The translations under genes were made by a program, and so were the position numbers. From positions 186,001 to 250,000 of the forward strand of contig CAVPQK010000015.1 in the NCBI GenBank assembly GCA_963707465.1: 64,000 nucleotides of DNA, written 5' to 3'. Shown here piece by piece: positions 16,661-26,198 of this stretch (positions are counted from its first letter, which is position 1; the number at the start of each line of letters is the position of its first letter). The DNA is from Bog-159 sp963707465. Lineage in GTDB: Bacteria > Acidobacteriota > Terriglobia > Bryobacterales > Bryobacteraceae. The notes under the pieces are model-generated. The model ran no database searches. It was not told where the DNA came from and was given only the letters and a program-made list of their open reading frames with translations.

Positions 16661-18803
16661 TCAGACGCTCTCCACCGGGCTCGCGGACAGCGTCTTCAAG
16701 ATTTCCTGTGCGGCCAGCGGGATCACCGTGCCGGGCCCGTAAATGCCGGCCACGCCGCTCTTGTAGAGGAAATCATAGTCTTGCGGCGGTATGACGCCGC
16801 CGACGATTACCAGGATGTCCTCGCGGCCCAGTTTCTTGAGTTCCGCGATCACTTGCGGCACCAGCGTATTGTGTCCGGCCGCCAGCGACGAAACGCCCAG
16901 CACGTGGACATCGTTCTCGACGGCGTGGCGCGCCACTTCGCGCGGAGTCTGGAAAAGCGGGCCGATATCCACGTCGAAGCCCAGATCGGCGAACGCGGTG
17001 GCGATCACCTTGGAGCCGCGGTCGTGGCCGTCCTGCCCCATCTTGGCCACCAGCATGCGCGGACGGCGGCCCTCGGCGGCGGCGAATTCATCCGCCATGT
17101 GGCGGGCTTTCTGGAAGTTTTCGTCCATCTTGCTCTCAGCCGAGTATACGCCGGAAATGGTGCGCGTGACGGCCTGGTAGCGGCCCCACACCCGTTCCAG
17201 AGCCGTGGAGATTTCGCCCAGCGTGGCGCGGCAGCGGGCCGCGACTACCGCCAGATCGAGCAGGTTGCCCTCGCCTGTTTCGGCGCAGCGAGTGAGGGCG
17301 GCAAGGGCTTCCTGGACGGCGACCACGTCGCGCGTGCGCCGCAATTCCTCCAGGCGGGCGAGTTGCGATTTGCGGACGGCCGTGTTGTCCACCACACGCA
17401 CATCCAGCCCGGCTTCCGATTCCGGGTGGTAGGCGTTGACACCCACGATGATGTCCTTGCCCGAATCGATGCGCGCCTGCTTGCGCGCGGCGGCTTCTTC
17501 GATGCGCATCTTGGGCAGGCCGGTTTCGATGGCCTTGGCCATGCCGCCCAGCTGCTCCACTTCCTGGATGAGTTGCCAGGCGCGGTGCATCAACTCGTGG
17601 GTCAGCTTCTCGACGTAGTAGGAGCCGCCCCACGGATCGACGACTTTGGTGATCTCCGTCTCTTCCTGCAGGTAGATCTGCGTGTTGCGGGCGATGCGCG
17701 CGGAAAAATCGGTGGGGAGCGCCAGCGCTTCGTCGAGCGCGTTGGTGTGCAGCGATTGCGTGTGGCCCAGCGCGGCGGCCAGCGCTTCCACGCACGTGCG
17801 CGCCACGTTGTTGAACGGATCCTGCGCGGTCAGGCTCCAGCCGGAAGTCTGGCAATGCGTGCGCAGGGCCATGGACTTCGGATTCTTCGGGTTCAACTGC
17901 TTCACCAGCTTGGCCCACAACACGCGCGCGGCGCGCATTTTGGCGATCTCCATGAAGTGGTGCATGCCGATGCCCCAGAAAAAGCGAGATACGCGGCGCG
18001 AAGCTGTCGATATCCAGGCCCGCGCGGATGCCGGTGCGCAAGTATTCCAGGCCGTCGGCCAGGGTGTAGGCAAGCTCCAGATCGGCCGTGGCACCGGCTT
18101 CCTGCATGTGATAGCCGCTGACGCTGATGCAGTTGAATTTCGGCATCTTCGCCGAGGTGTAGCGGAAGATATCGCCGATGATCCGCATGGAGCCTTCCGG
18201 CGGATAGATGTACGTGTTGCGGACCATGAACTCTTTGAGAATGTCGTTCTGGATGGTTCCGCTGAGCTGTTCGGGAGACACGCCCTGCTCTTCGGCCGCC
18301 ACGATGTAGAACGCCATGATGGGCAGGACGGCGCCGTTCATGGTCATCGATACGGACATCTGGTCGAGCGGGATCTGGTCGAAGAGAATCTTCATGTCCA
18401 GCACGGAATCGATGGCCACGCCGGCTTTGCCGACATCGCCGACCACGCGCTCGTGGTCCGAATCGTAGCCGCGGTGGGTGGGCAGATCGAAAGCTACCGA
18501 AAGGCCCTTCTGGCCGGCTGCCAGATTGCGCCGGTAGAAGGCGTTGGATTCCTCAGCCGTGGAAAAGCCCGCGTACTGGCGGATGGTCCAGGGCTGGCGG
18601 GAATACATGGTGGAATAAGGGCCGCGCAAATAAGGCGGCAGGCCGGCGGCGTAGGCGAGGTGCTCCATGCCCTCCAGATCCGCGCGCGTGTACCACGGCC
18701 GGATGGCGATGTGCTCCGGGGCGAGCCACTCGGGCTCCCCGGCGCGCGGCGCGGCGGGTTGAGGCGCCGGTTTGTAATCGATTTTGGAAAAATCGGGACG
18801 CAT
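16661..18803 (-). CDS. mutB: Methylmalonyl-CoA mutase large subunit, with an apparent +1 frameshift
   Basis: From ATG 18803 (2 bp after mutA) the first frame covers the TIM-barrel start (SVAFDLPTHRGYDSD, then SVSMTMNGAVLPIMAFY). The rest (GIGMHHFMEIAKMRAARVLW to the C-terminal B12 domain with GQDGHDRGSKVIATAFADLG, the DxHxxG cobalamin motif) lies in another frame. The switch is at about 17977-17986, where the minus strand reads TCGCTTTTTCTGGGG; one base fewer restores FAPRxSFFWGIG. The total span is 3n+1, so an intact gene would give 713 aa, the normal size. Both halves are otherwise conserved, so a sequencing error is likely. It isomerises (R)-methylmalonyl-CoA and succinyl-CoA. Confidence 0.9.
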
Positions 18804-18805
18804 GG

Positions 18806-20482
18806 CTAGTCTCTCACCCCCAGCCTCTCCTGCCAACTGCGAAGGACTTCCGCCGCATTGCTGCGTACGTGCACGAAATCCGCGACACCGGCTTGTTTCA
18901 ACGCCTCAATGGAATCGACGGGATTGCCGGCGATGATCACCGGCGTGGCCTTGCCCGCATCGCGCAACTCCTGAATCACGCGCGGGGCGAGGGCGGCGTA
19001 TTCGGGATCAGAGCTGCACAGCACGATGGCATCCGGATCGCCCGTGATCGCCTCGGCGATTTGAATTTCAAAGCCCGCACAGCCGAAGAAATTCGCGACG
19101 AAGCCGGAGCGCGCTTTGCGCATGTTCACATCGCCGGCTTCGAGCAACAGGAACCGCGGCGTGTGGCCCGTGCGCTCCGCATAGCGCTCCGTGCGCAGAC
19201 GGATCTCTTCGAAGACATGCGCGGCACGCGGGGCGGGATCGTGGCGCTCGATCTCGGGCAACATGCGCTCGGCGAGATTAGGATACTGGTTCGTTCCCAG
19301 AATGGCCGCGCGGCGCGTGGCCACGGCGGTCTCCCGGTCGGCGCGCGATTTGGCGAGATCGTGATCGAGCGAGCCGGATTCGGAATACCGCAGGAACCCG
19401 CCCGCCGCTTCGATCTGTTGCAACAGCTTCCAGGCCTCGCGGGCGAGCGAATCGGTCAGGACTTCCAGGTAGTAGGAACCGCCCGCGGCATCGACGGAGC
19501 GATCCAGCCAGGCCTCTTCTTTCAGGATCAACTGAGTATTGCGCGCCAGGCGGTTCGCGGACTCGCCGGGTTCGCGATAGGTTGCGTCGAATGCTTCCAC
19601 TTGGAGCGAATCCGCGCCGCCGATCGCCGCTGCCATGGCTTCGGTGGTGGCTCGCAGCACGTTCACGTACGGGTCGTAGATTGTTTTGGTCCAGTGCGAG
19701 GTGCGCGCGTAGATCGTCATCTTGGCGGCCTCGGCGGGGGCGGGTTGGAAGCTTTCGACCGCGCGGGCCCAGAGCGTACGGGCGGCGCGCAGCTTGGCGA
19801 TCTCCATGAAGTAGCTGGACCCCATGGCGAACGAAAACGCCAGCGCTTGCGCGGCATCGGCAGGGGTCAGCCCGCGATCCGTGAGTTGGGCGATCATTTC
19901 GACGCCTTCGGCGAGCGCGAATCCCAGCTCCTGGACGATGGTCGAGCCGGCTTCGGAGAAGCGGTGAGCGCGGATGGTGACAGGACGAAACTGCGACATG
20001 CGGACTGCGCGGATCAGGCTGGCGGCATGGTCGAAATCTGTTAGGGGTTCGTAATCTACGGAGCGGGGGTGAACCCCCGCGCGGGCTAAAGCCCGCCCTC
20101 CAGTCAGCTTCTCCAGCAATTCGGCCGCGCGAGCGCCGGCTTCGAAGTGCACGGCGCATGCGGGGAGCGCATCCAGCACCTCGTCGATATTCTGTTCCCC
20201 CAGCACGAAACAAATCTCTTCCGCGCCCGCATCCAGCGCAGCCTGTGCCGCGGCAACGTCGTGAACCGACACGCGGATCCGCCAGGAGTTGTCTTCGCGC
20301 GTGCCGCGTGTGTAGGGGAACTCGCCCGGTACGGAATCCAAATACTCCAGCCCGCGCAAATCCTCCGCGCGATAGTAGAGTTTGGTCTTGGGAGCCGCGC
20401 CCTTCAGGTCCTTGCGGACCACCTCATCCCACTGTTCGGTCGAAACGGGCGGGAACTCCTCTAAGGTTAGAGCCTGGCTCAT
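18806..20482 (-). CDS. mutA: Methylmalonyl-CoA mutase small subunit
   Basis: The protein has 558 aa, shorter than the roughly 620-640 aa of classical small subunits. It has a mutase-type barrel (YDPYVNVLRATTEAMAAAIGG, then AGGSYYLEVLTD) and a C-terminal Rossmann-like domain lacking DxHxxG (LLEAGDVNMRKARSGFVANF), as expected for the non-cobalamin-binding subunit. It overlaps the epimerase gene by 4 bp and precedes mutB. Residues about 128-141 (GGRALARAGVHPRS) are encoded by an interspersed palindromic repeat. Confidence 0.9.
   Translation of the reverse strand: MSQALTLEEFPPVSTEQWDEVVRKDLKGAAPKTKLYYRAEDLRGLEYLDSVPGEFPYTRGTREDNSWRIRVSVHDVAAAQAALDAGAEEICFVLGEQNIDEVLDALPACAVHFEAGARAAELLEKLTGGRALARAGVHPRSVDYEPLTDFDHAASLIRAVRMSQFRPVTIRAHRFSEAGSTIVQELGFALAEGVEMIAQLTDRGLTPADAAQALAFSFAMGSSYFMEIAKLRAARTLWARAVESFQPAPAEAAKMTIYARTSHWTKTIYDPYVNVLRATTEAMAAAIGGADSLQVEAFDATYREPGESANRLARNTQLILKEEAWLDRSVDAAGGSYYLEVLTDSLAREAWKLLQQIEAAGGFLRYSESGSLDHDLAKSRADRETAVATRRAAILGTNQYPNLAERMLPEIERHDPAPRAAHVFEEIRLRTERYAERTGHTPRFLLLEAGDVNMRKARSGFVANFFGCAGFEIQIAEAITGDPDAIVLCSSDPEYAALAPRVIQELRDAGKATPVIIAGNPVDSIEALKQAGVADFVHVRSNAAEVLRSWQERLGVRD
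20062..20103. repeat. Palindromic repeat inside mutA
   Basis: Two palindromes in tandem: GGGGGTGAACCCCC and CGGGCTAAAGCCCG, joined by a GCGC core. It is the same family as 3430-3465 and 4700-4730. It is read through in frame as part of mutA. Confidence 0.7.
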
Positions 20483-20928
20483 GCGGCGGGATCCTCCACG
20501 ATCTCGATCAACACACCCAACGATTTCGGATGCACGAAAAACACGGTGGTGCCGCGCGATCCGGGGCGCGGCGCTTTGTCGATCAACTGGAAGCCAGCTT
20601 CCTTCATATATTGAAACGCGATTTGGGCATTGCGCACGCGAAATGCCACGTGCGCCAGGCCGCCGCGCCCGCCGTTCTTGTCGATCAGCTTCTGCACCGG
20701 CGAATCGGGGCTCAGCGGCTCCAGCAACTGAACCAGGTTGGGGCCTTCGCCCACCTGCAGCAGAGCCTCGCGCACCTGATCGCCGCCGTACATTTCTTCG
20801 CGATGAATCTCGCGGAAGCCCAGCAGTCCGTACTGCTTCACCTGCGCGTCCAGTTCGCCTTGACGCACCGCGATGGCTACGTGGTCCACAAACTGAAAAC
20901 CAGGAACATTAGACAAATCTTCACTCAT
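20479..20928 (-). CDS. mce: Methylmalonyl-CoA epimerase
   Basis: The protein has 149 aa of the vicinal-oxygen-chelate (VOC/glyoxalase) fold. It has FQFVDHVAIAV with an early metal-ligand His, GPNLVQLLEPL with a Glu ligand, GLAHVAFRV with His, and VFFVHPKSLGVLIEIVED with the last Glu. It converts (S)- to (R)-methylmalonyl-CoA between the carboxylating step and the mutase. It lies 2 bp after the biotin-carrier gene and overlaps mutA. Confidence 0.95.
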   Translation of the reverse strand: MSEDLSNVPGFQFVDHVAIAVRQGELDAQVKQYGLLGFREIHREEMYGGDQVREALLQVGEGPNLVQLLEPLSPDSPVQKLIDKNGGRGGLAHVAFRVRNAQIAFQYMKEAGFQLIDKAPRPGSRGTTVFFVHPKSLGVLIEIVEDPAA

Positions 20929-20930
20929 AA

Positions 20931-21332
20931 CTATTCAAATTCCACCAGAACCTGCCCGACCTGTACGCCGTCGCCCACATTGGCGTTGACGGCTTTGACT
21001 TTGCCCGCCACGGGTGAGGTGATGTTGGTTTCCATCTTCATGGCCTCCAGCACCAGCAGCGGATCATTGGCCTGGATCTGCTGGCCCGCCTGCGCGTTCA
21101 CGCGCACCACAACGCCCGCTACCGGGCTGCGGCAGACTTTGTCCTCCGCTACGTTGCTTGCCGGGCCTGGCGGCGCGGCGGCGCGCGGGGGCGGCGGCGC
21201 CGCGGATGGCAACGCGGTGGGAGCCGCCGGGTGGATGTAGGCATGCGGCTGGCCGACGGGCGCGCGATCGTCTTCGGCGACCTCGACGTCCACTTCGTAC
21301 GTTTTTTGATCAACTGTGATTCGTAGCTTCAT
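20931..21332 (-). CDS. Biotin carboxyl carrier subunit (transcarboxylase 1.3S type)
   Basis: The protein has 133 aa from ATG 21332, overlapping the OadG-like stop. The N-terminal strand KLRITVDQKTYEVDVEV is followed by a Pro/Ala-rich flexible linker. The biotinyl domain ends GQVLVEFE and carries the biotin-lysine motif EAMKMET. It should shuttle carboxyl groups between the 5S and 12S subunits encoded upstream in the operon. Confidence 0.95.
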   Translation of the reverse strand: MKLRITVDQKTYEVDVEVAEDDRAPVGQPHAYIHPAAPTALPSAAPPPPRAAAPPGPASNVAEDKVCRSPVAGVVVRVNAQAGQQIQANDPLLVLEAMKMETNITSPVAGKVKAVNANVGDGVQVGQVLVEFE

Positions 21333-21715
21333 CGCCCGTGCACGACCCCCAAATTGTGCGAAGCCTGAACAAATACGCGGCCCTGTTGCGCCCATGCGCT
21401 GGAGGGCGCAGGGCGCACCAGCCGCGCTCCGAGGATGCGCGCCCGCTTTCCTAAGAACGCGGCCACGGCAGCGGTCAGAACCATGATGATTTCCGGCGCG
21501 ACTTCTTCCGGCTGCTCCAGCTCCGCGGGCTTCGGTGCAGGTTGCACAGCCAATGACGCTGCCGCAGGGGGCGCGGGTGCCGCAGCGGCCCTGTCGCTCT
21601 TGCTGTCGATCAGCACTTCCAGCCGCCCGACTTCCCGCCGCACAATCCTGCGCAACATAACCGCGCCCGCCATCCAACCCGCGAAGATTCCGAACGGCAA
21701 AAGTAAGTAGCCCAT
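21329..21715 (-). CDS. OadG-like small membrane subunit
   Basis: The protein has 128 aa with one N-terminal membrane segment (YLLLPFGIFAGWMAGAVML) and a Pro/Ala-rich linker. A conserved-looking C-terminal patch follows (EIIMVLTAAVAAFLGKRARI, then SAWAQQGRVFVQASHN), typical of OadG/MmdD-type gamma/delta subunits of sodium-pumping decarboxylases. It could anchor the carboxyltransferase to the membrane. No OadB/MmdB pump subunit is in this operon, so sodium pumping is not supported here. Confidence 0.75.
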   Translation of the reverse strand: MGYLLLPFGIFAGWMAGAVMLRRIVRREVGRLEVLIDSKSDRAAAAPAPPAAASLAVQPAPKPAELEQPEEVAPEIIMVLTAAVAAFLGKRARILGARLVRPAPSSAWAQQGRVFVQASHNLGVVHGR

Positions 21716-21765
21716 AATTTGTTTCTACCCCACCAGTCACCAGCCGCCAACCACTAGCCACCGCC

Positions 21766-23343
21766 TCACAGCGGCATCAGGCCGTGTTTCTTGGCTGGCC
21801 GCAGCTCCCGCTTGGTTTGCAAAGACTCCAGCGCCATCGCCAGATACCGCCGCGTCTGAGCGGGTTCGACGATGTCGTCTACCAGCCGCGCTGCGCCCGC
21901 CACATAGGGATTCGAAAACGTGTCGCGGTACAGGTCGATCAATTCCTTGCGGCGCTCCTTCTTGGCTTCCTTATCCTTGGCTTCGTTGATCTCTTTCCGG
22001 AAAACGACCTCGACGGCGCCTTCCGCGCCCATCACGGCCACTTGCGCGGTGGGCCAAGCCAGGACGCGATCCGCGCCCAGGTCCTTGCCGCACATCGCCA
22101 GATAAGCGCCGCCGTATGCCTTGCGCACGATCACCGTCACCTTGGGCACCGTAGCCGCCGAGTAGGCGAACAACAACTTCGCGCCGTGCCGGATGATGCC
22201 GCCGTATTCCTGCTGCACACCGGGCATGAACCCGGGCACGTCCACCAGAGTCACGATCGGGATGTTGAAGGCGTTGCAGAAGCGGATGAACCGCGCGGCT
22301 TTGTCGGACGCGTTGATATCGAGGGCGCCCGCCATCACCGCAGGCTGGTTCGCGACCACCCCGACGGTGCGGCCGGCGATGCGGCCGAAGCCTACCAGGA
22401 TATTCTGCGCGAAGGTCAACTGCACTTCCAGAAAGTCGCCCTGGTCGAGCAGCGCGGCGATCACCGTGCGCATGTCATAGGCGATTTTGCCGTCGTCGGG
22501 AACCAGGTTGTTCACGGCGGGATCCGCGTCGAGGGTCCTGTCGTAAGGGAGGCGCGGCGGATCTTCCAGATTATTCGACGGCAGAAAACTCAGCAGGCGG
22601 CGGCATATGAAGGCGGCCTCGTCGTCGTTTTCGGCGATGAAGTGCACCACGCCGGAATAGGTCATCTGCGCCGCTGGGCCACCCAATTCATCGGGCGTCA
22701 CGACTTCGCCGGTAACCTGCTTGATCACCGACGGCCCGGTGATAAACATCTGTGCACCCTTGGTCTGGATGATAAAATCCGTGAGCGCCGGGCTGTAAGC
22801 GGCGCCGCCCGCGCACGGGCCGCAAATCAGCGACACCTGAGGCACCACGCCGGAGAGCATCACGTTCATATAGAACACCCGCCCATAGCCCGCCAGGCTG
22901 TGGATGCCTTCCTGCACGCGCGCGCCGCCCGAGTCGTTGATAAAGACAAACGGCGAGCCGGTTTTGAGCGAGCAGCGCATCATCTCGGCGACCTTTTCAC
23001 TGTGCACTTCGCCGGCCGCGCCACCACCCACTGTAAAATCCTGGCTCGCCAGATGGACCAGACGTCCATCCACCGTAGCGGCGCCGGTCACCACGCCATC
23101 GGCCGGCAATTCCTTATCGGCCATGCCGAACAAAGCGGCGTGGTGCTTGGCAAAAAGGCCGATTTCCTGGAAGCTGCCCGCATCGGTTAGCCGGTCGATA
23201 CGCTCGCGTGCGGTAAGCTTGCCCGCCTCATGCTGCTTCTCGATGCGCTCTTTTCCGCCGCCTTCCATCAGGCGGGCGCGCTTTTCTTCTAAGTCGTGAA
23301 TCTTGGCTTCGATACCCATATTGATCGGTTCCGCAACTGGCAT
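21766..23343 (-). CDS. Methylmalonyl-CoA carboxyltransferase 12S subunit (acyl-CoA carboxyltransferase)
   Basis: The protein has 525 aa; ATG 23343 follows AGGAGA. The two crotonase-fold halves are visible: SQDFTVGGGAAGEVHSEK and FINDSGGARVQEGIHSL in the N-half, and GVVANQPAVMAGALDI, TLVDVPGFMPGVQQEYGGII and GKDLGADRVLAWPTAQVAVM in the C-half. It transfers a carboxyl group between biotin and propionyl/methylmalonyl-CoA. With the 5S and 1.3S genes alongside it most likely belongs to a methylmalonyl-CoA:pyruvate transcarboxylase, though a decarboxylase or propionyl-CoA carboxylase role is possible. Confidence 0.93.
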   Translation of the reverse strand: MPVAEPINMGIEAKIHDLEEKRARLMEGGGKERIEKQHEAGKLTARERIDRLTDAGSFQEIGLFAKHHAALFGMADKELPADGVVTGAATVDGRLVHLASQDFTVGGGAAGEVHSEKVAEMMRCSLKTGSPFVFINDSGGARVQEGIHSLAGYGRVFYMNVMLSGVVPQVSLICGPCAGGAAYSPALTDFIIQTKGAQMFITGPSVIKQVTGEVVTPDELGGPAAQMTYSGVVHFIAENDDEAAFICRRLLSFLPSNNLEDPPRLPYDRTLDADPAVNNLVPDDGKIAYDMRTVIAALLDQGDFLEVQLTFAQNILVGFGRIAGRTVGVVANQPAVMAGALDINASDKAARFIRFCNAFNIPIVTLVDVPGFMPGVQQEYGGIIRHGAKLLFAYSAATVPKVTVIVRKAYGGAYLAMCGKDLGADRVLAWPTAQVAVMGAEGAVEVVFRKEINEAKDKEAKKERRKELIDLYRDTFSNPYVAGAARLVDDIVEPAQTRRYLAMALESLQTKRELRPAKKHGLMPL

Positions 23344-23359
23344 GCCTTGATCTCCTACG

Positions 23360-24874
23360 TTACTGCGCCGGAGCTACGGTAACGTTATGCGACTTCCCAT
23401 TCAGAGTAACTACATAGGACACAGCCTCCGTCAGTTGGCCCTGCGCCGGCGAGGACAAAGGCTTCGCCGGTGCGGGCTTGGCGGGCGCTTTGGGCGGCTC
23501 CTTACTCAGATTCTTCGGCCCCTGGCTGCGCGTCGGGAAGAACTTAGGCGCAACCTGCGGGAACATCGCGTAAGTCAGAACGTCCTCATCGGTACCGTTG
23601 CATCCGTTCAACGCCAGAGCGTCGGCGCGCAACTGGTCCCACTCGGGCCGCAGCAAATCCGCGGGACGGCCGGTGATGGGATCCTTCTTCGAATGCTGAA
23701 CGGCTTTCTTGATCACCTCGGGATTCTTCTGGCCCAGGGTACTCCCGTAATAACCCAGCATTAAGTCGGCGAACTCGCCGGTCATCACTTTGTAACGCCC
23801 CATTAACACGTTAAATACAGCCTGCGTACCCACAATCTGGCTGGAAGGCGTCACAAGCGGCGGATAGCCCGCATCGCGCCGCACACTGGGGACTTCTTCG
23901 AGGACTTCACGCACCCGGTCGCCCGCGCCTTGTTGCTTGAGCTGGCTTTCCATATTCGAGATCATGCCGCCGGGAATCTGGCTGCGGAAAATGTCCGTAT
24001 CCACGCCGTTGAACCCGGTCAGAAATTCCGCGTAGCGCGGCCGGACCTTATTAAAGTAGTCGCGCACTTTTCGCACGCGCTCCATATCGATGGCGGTACG
24101 GTAGCCGGTGCCCTCCAGCATCTCGATCAGAGACTCGGTCGGATTGTGGCCGGGGCCCAGGCTCAGGCTGCTGATGCTGGTATCCACGATGTCGCAGCCG
24201 GCTTCGATGGCTTTCATCAAACTGACCAGGGTCACGCCGGTGGTCGCGTGCGTGTGCACGTGCACCAGCGTTTCGTCGCCGCAGGCGGACTTGATGCCCT
24301 CGACCAACTCGTAGGCCGGAGCGGGCTTCAGCAGCCCTGCCATATCCTTAATACAGATGGAATTACAGCCCAGATCCACGAGTTGTTCGGCCATGGTCAC
24401 GAAAGCCGGAATGGTGTGCTCCGGGCTGATGGTGTAACAAATGGTGCCCTGGGCGTGTTTGCCGGTGGAGCGCACGGCTTTGAGGGATGTGCGCAGATTG
24501 CGGATGTCGTTTAGCGCGTCGAACACGCGGAACACGTCCATGCCGTTCTCGGCGGCCTTTTCCACAAAGCGCCGCACCACCTCGTCTTCGTAATGCCGGT
24601 ACCCCAGCAGGTTCTGGCCGCGCAGCAACATTTGCAGGCGCGAGTTGGGCATCAATTTGCGGAAGGTGCGCAAGCGCTCCCACGGATCTTCGTTCAAGAA
24701 GCGAATGCAGGCGTCGAAGGTGGCGCCGCCCCAGCATTCGATGGACCAAAATCCGGCCTTATCGAGATCTTCGCACGCCGGCACAAGATCTTCCAGGGCC
24801 ATACGCGTGGCCATCAGGCTTTGATGCGCGTCTCGCAGTATAAGTTCTGTGATTTGGATAGTTCGTTCGGGCAT
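23360..24874 (-). CDS. Transcarboxylase 5S subunit / oxaloacetate decarboxylase alpha-like
   Basis: The protein has 504 aa, the first gene of the propionate operon; ATG 24874 has GGGAG upstream. The HMGL-like TIM barrel has the metal and substrate motifs RDAHQSLMATRM, VFDALND, ICIKDMAGLLKP and VHVHTHATTGV. A conserved carboxylase domain follows (GTQAVFNVLMGRYKVM). The C-terminal linker ends in a VVTLNGKSHNVTV strand without a biotin lysine, because biotin is carried by the separate subunit. It should carboxylate pyruvate to oxaloacetate, or run in reverse. Confidence 0.93.
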   Translation of the reverse strand: MPERTIQITELILRDAHQSLMATRMALEDLVPACEDLDKAGFWSIECWGGATFDACIRFLNEDPWERLRTFRKLMPNSRLQMLLRGQNLLGYRHYEDEVVRRFVEKAAENGMDVFRVFDALNDIRNLRTSLKAVRSTGKHAQGTICYTISPEHTIPAFVTMAEQLVDLGCNSICIKDMAGLLKPAPAYELVEGIKSACGDETLVHVHTHATTGVTLVSLMKAIEAGCDIVDTSISSLSLGPGHNPTESLIEMLEGTGYRTAIDMERVRKVRDYFNKVRPRYAEFLTGFNGVDTDIFRSQIPGGMISNMESQLKQQGAGDRVREVLEEVPSVRRDAGYPPLVTPSSQIVGTQAVFNVLMGRYKVMTGEFADLMLGYYGSTLGQKNPEVIKKAVQHSKKDPITGRPADLLRPEWDQLRADALALNGCNGTDEDVLTYAMFPQVAPKFFPTRSQGPKNLSKEPPKAPAKPAPAKPLSSPAQGQLTEAVSYVVTLNGKSHNVTVAPAQ

Positions 24875-24981
24875 GATTTTTCTCCCGCCGATTTTGCGGG
24901 GCTGGTCTATAAGACTATTCTATCTGATTTCACCCATGGCAAACGCCCCACGCATCGCGCAAATGCGATTATCATGAACGC

Positions 24982-26142
24982 ATGCGACCCATTCGACATA
25001 TTGCCGCCTCTCTGCTGGCCCTGTCCGCGATCCTTCCCTCCACGCGCCTGGAAGGCGCGGCGAAGCCCCGCGAGTACCTAGTCTACTTCGGGACTTACAC
25101 CGGCAAGGGCAGCCAGGGCATCTACGCCTGTCGCTTTCGTCCGTCCACCGGCAAGCTGACTCCCGTGGAACTGGCGGCCGAGACTCCCAATCCTTCGTAC
25201 CTGGTGGTCGATCCCGCGCAGCGCTACCTTTTCGCCGCAAACGAAATTGGAGACTATCAGAACGCCAAGAGCGGCTCCGTCTCTTCGTTTGCGATCGACC
25301 GGCACACGGGAAAGCTCCGCGCATTGAATACGGTGGCGTCGCGCGGCGCGGACCCCTGTCATCTGGCGGTGGATAAGAACGGGAGTCACGTGCTGGTCGC
25401 CAACTACACCGGCGGCAGCGTGGCTGTCCTGCCGGTGAAAGCGGACGGCATGCTGGGCGAGGCTTCGGACTTCATCCAACATAAAGGCTCCAGCGTGGAT
25501 CCCGAGCGGCAGAAGGAACCGCACGCGCACGACGTGGTGCTGACTCCCGATAACCGCTTCGCCGTGGTGGCCGACCTGGGGCTCGACAAACTGATGGTCT
25601 ATCGCCTGGATATCGAGAAAGGCAAGCTGACAGCCGATCCGCCGGCCGGCAGCGTGAAGCCGGGGTCCGGGCCGCGCCATTTCGCTTTCCATCCGAACGG
25701 ACGATGGGCTTATGTCATCAACGAAATGGGCAACACTATAACTGCGTTCAATTGGGATGGTGCGAAGGGATCGTTCCACGAGATGCAGAGCGTCCCCACG
25801 TTGCCCAAGGATTTCAAGGGCGAGAACACCACGGCCGAACTGGTTGTGGATCGCAAGGGCCGGTATCTTTACGGCTCCAACCGGGGGCACGACAGCATTG
25901 CGGTCTACGCCATCGACCCGGCCAAGGGGATGCTGACGTTGCTCGAGGATGTCCCCACGCTGGGCAAAGAGCCGCGCATGTTCGCGCTCGATCCGACGGG
26001 CGCCTATCTGTTCGCCGCCAACCAGAATTCGAACACGGTGGTGGTCTTCCGGGTGAATCCGAGCAGCGGCCGCCTGACGCCTACGGGAGAAAAGGTCGAG
26101 GTGGTTTCGCCGGTGTGCGTGACGTTTGTGGCAGCGGAATAG
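24982..26142 (+). CDS. Lactonase-family seven-bladed propeller, secreted (6-phosphogluconolactonase-like)
   Basis: The protein has 386 aa with a signal peptide (HIAASLLALSAILPSTRLEGA) and regular propeller blades (YLVVDPAQRYLFAANE, HDVVLTPDNRFAVVADLG, FAFHPNGRWAYVINEMGNT, MFALDPTGAYLFAANQNSN). It matches the YbhE/Pgl-type lactonase family. Export argues against a role in the cytoplasmic pentose-phosphate pathway; a secreted sugar-lactone hydrolase is more likely. It is divergent from the propionate operon with a 107-bp shared intergenic region. Confidence 0.85.
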   Translation: MRPIRHIAASLLALSAILPSTRLEGAAKPREYLVYFGTYTGKGSQGIYACRFRPSTGKLTPVELAAETPNPSYLVVDPAQRYLFAANEIGDYQNAKSGSVSSFAIDRHTGKLRALNTVASRGADPCHLAVDKNGSHVLVANYTGGSVAVLPVKADGMLGEASDFIQHKGSSVDPERQKEPHAHDVVLTPDNRFAVVADLGLDKLMVYRLDIEKGKLTADPPAGSVKPGSGPRHFAFHPNGRWAYVINEMGNTITAFNWDGAKGSFHEMQSVPTLPKDFKGENTTAELVVDRKGRYLYGSNRGHDSIAVYAIDPAKGMLTLLEDVPTLGKEPRMFALDPTGAYLFAANQNSNTVVVFRVNPSSGRLTPTGEKVEVVSPVCVTFVAAE

Positions 26143-26198
26143 GGGCGAAGGGTCAGGCGGGCAATTCGATTGATAGGCCGCGAAGTTCTATTTTTCGT

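Noticed and set aside
17970..17990. Programmed frameshift in mutB
   Set aside because: No stop-codon or Shine-Dalgarno-like stimulator nearby, and mutase genes are not known to use frameshifting.
15758..18121. 787-aa plus-strand open frame
   Set aside because: Antisense shadow of meaB and mutB in GC-rich codons; both minus-strand products are well-known families.
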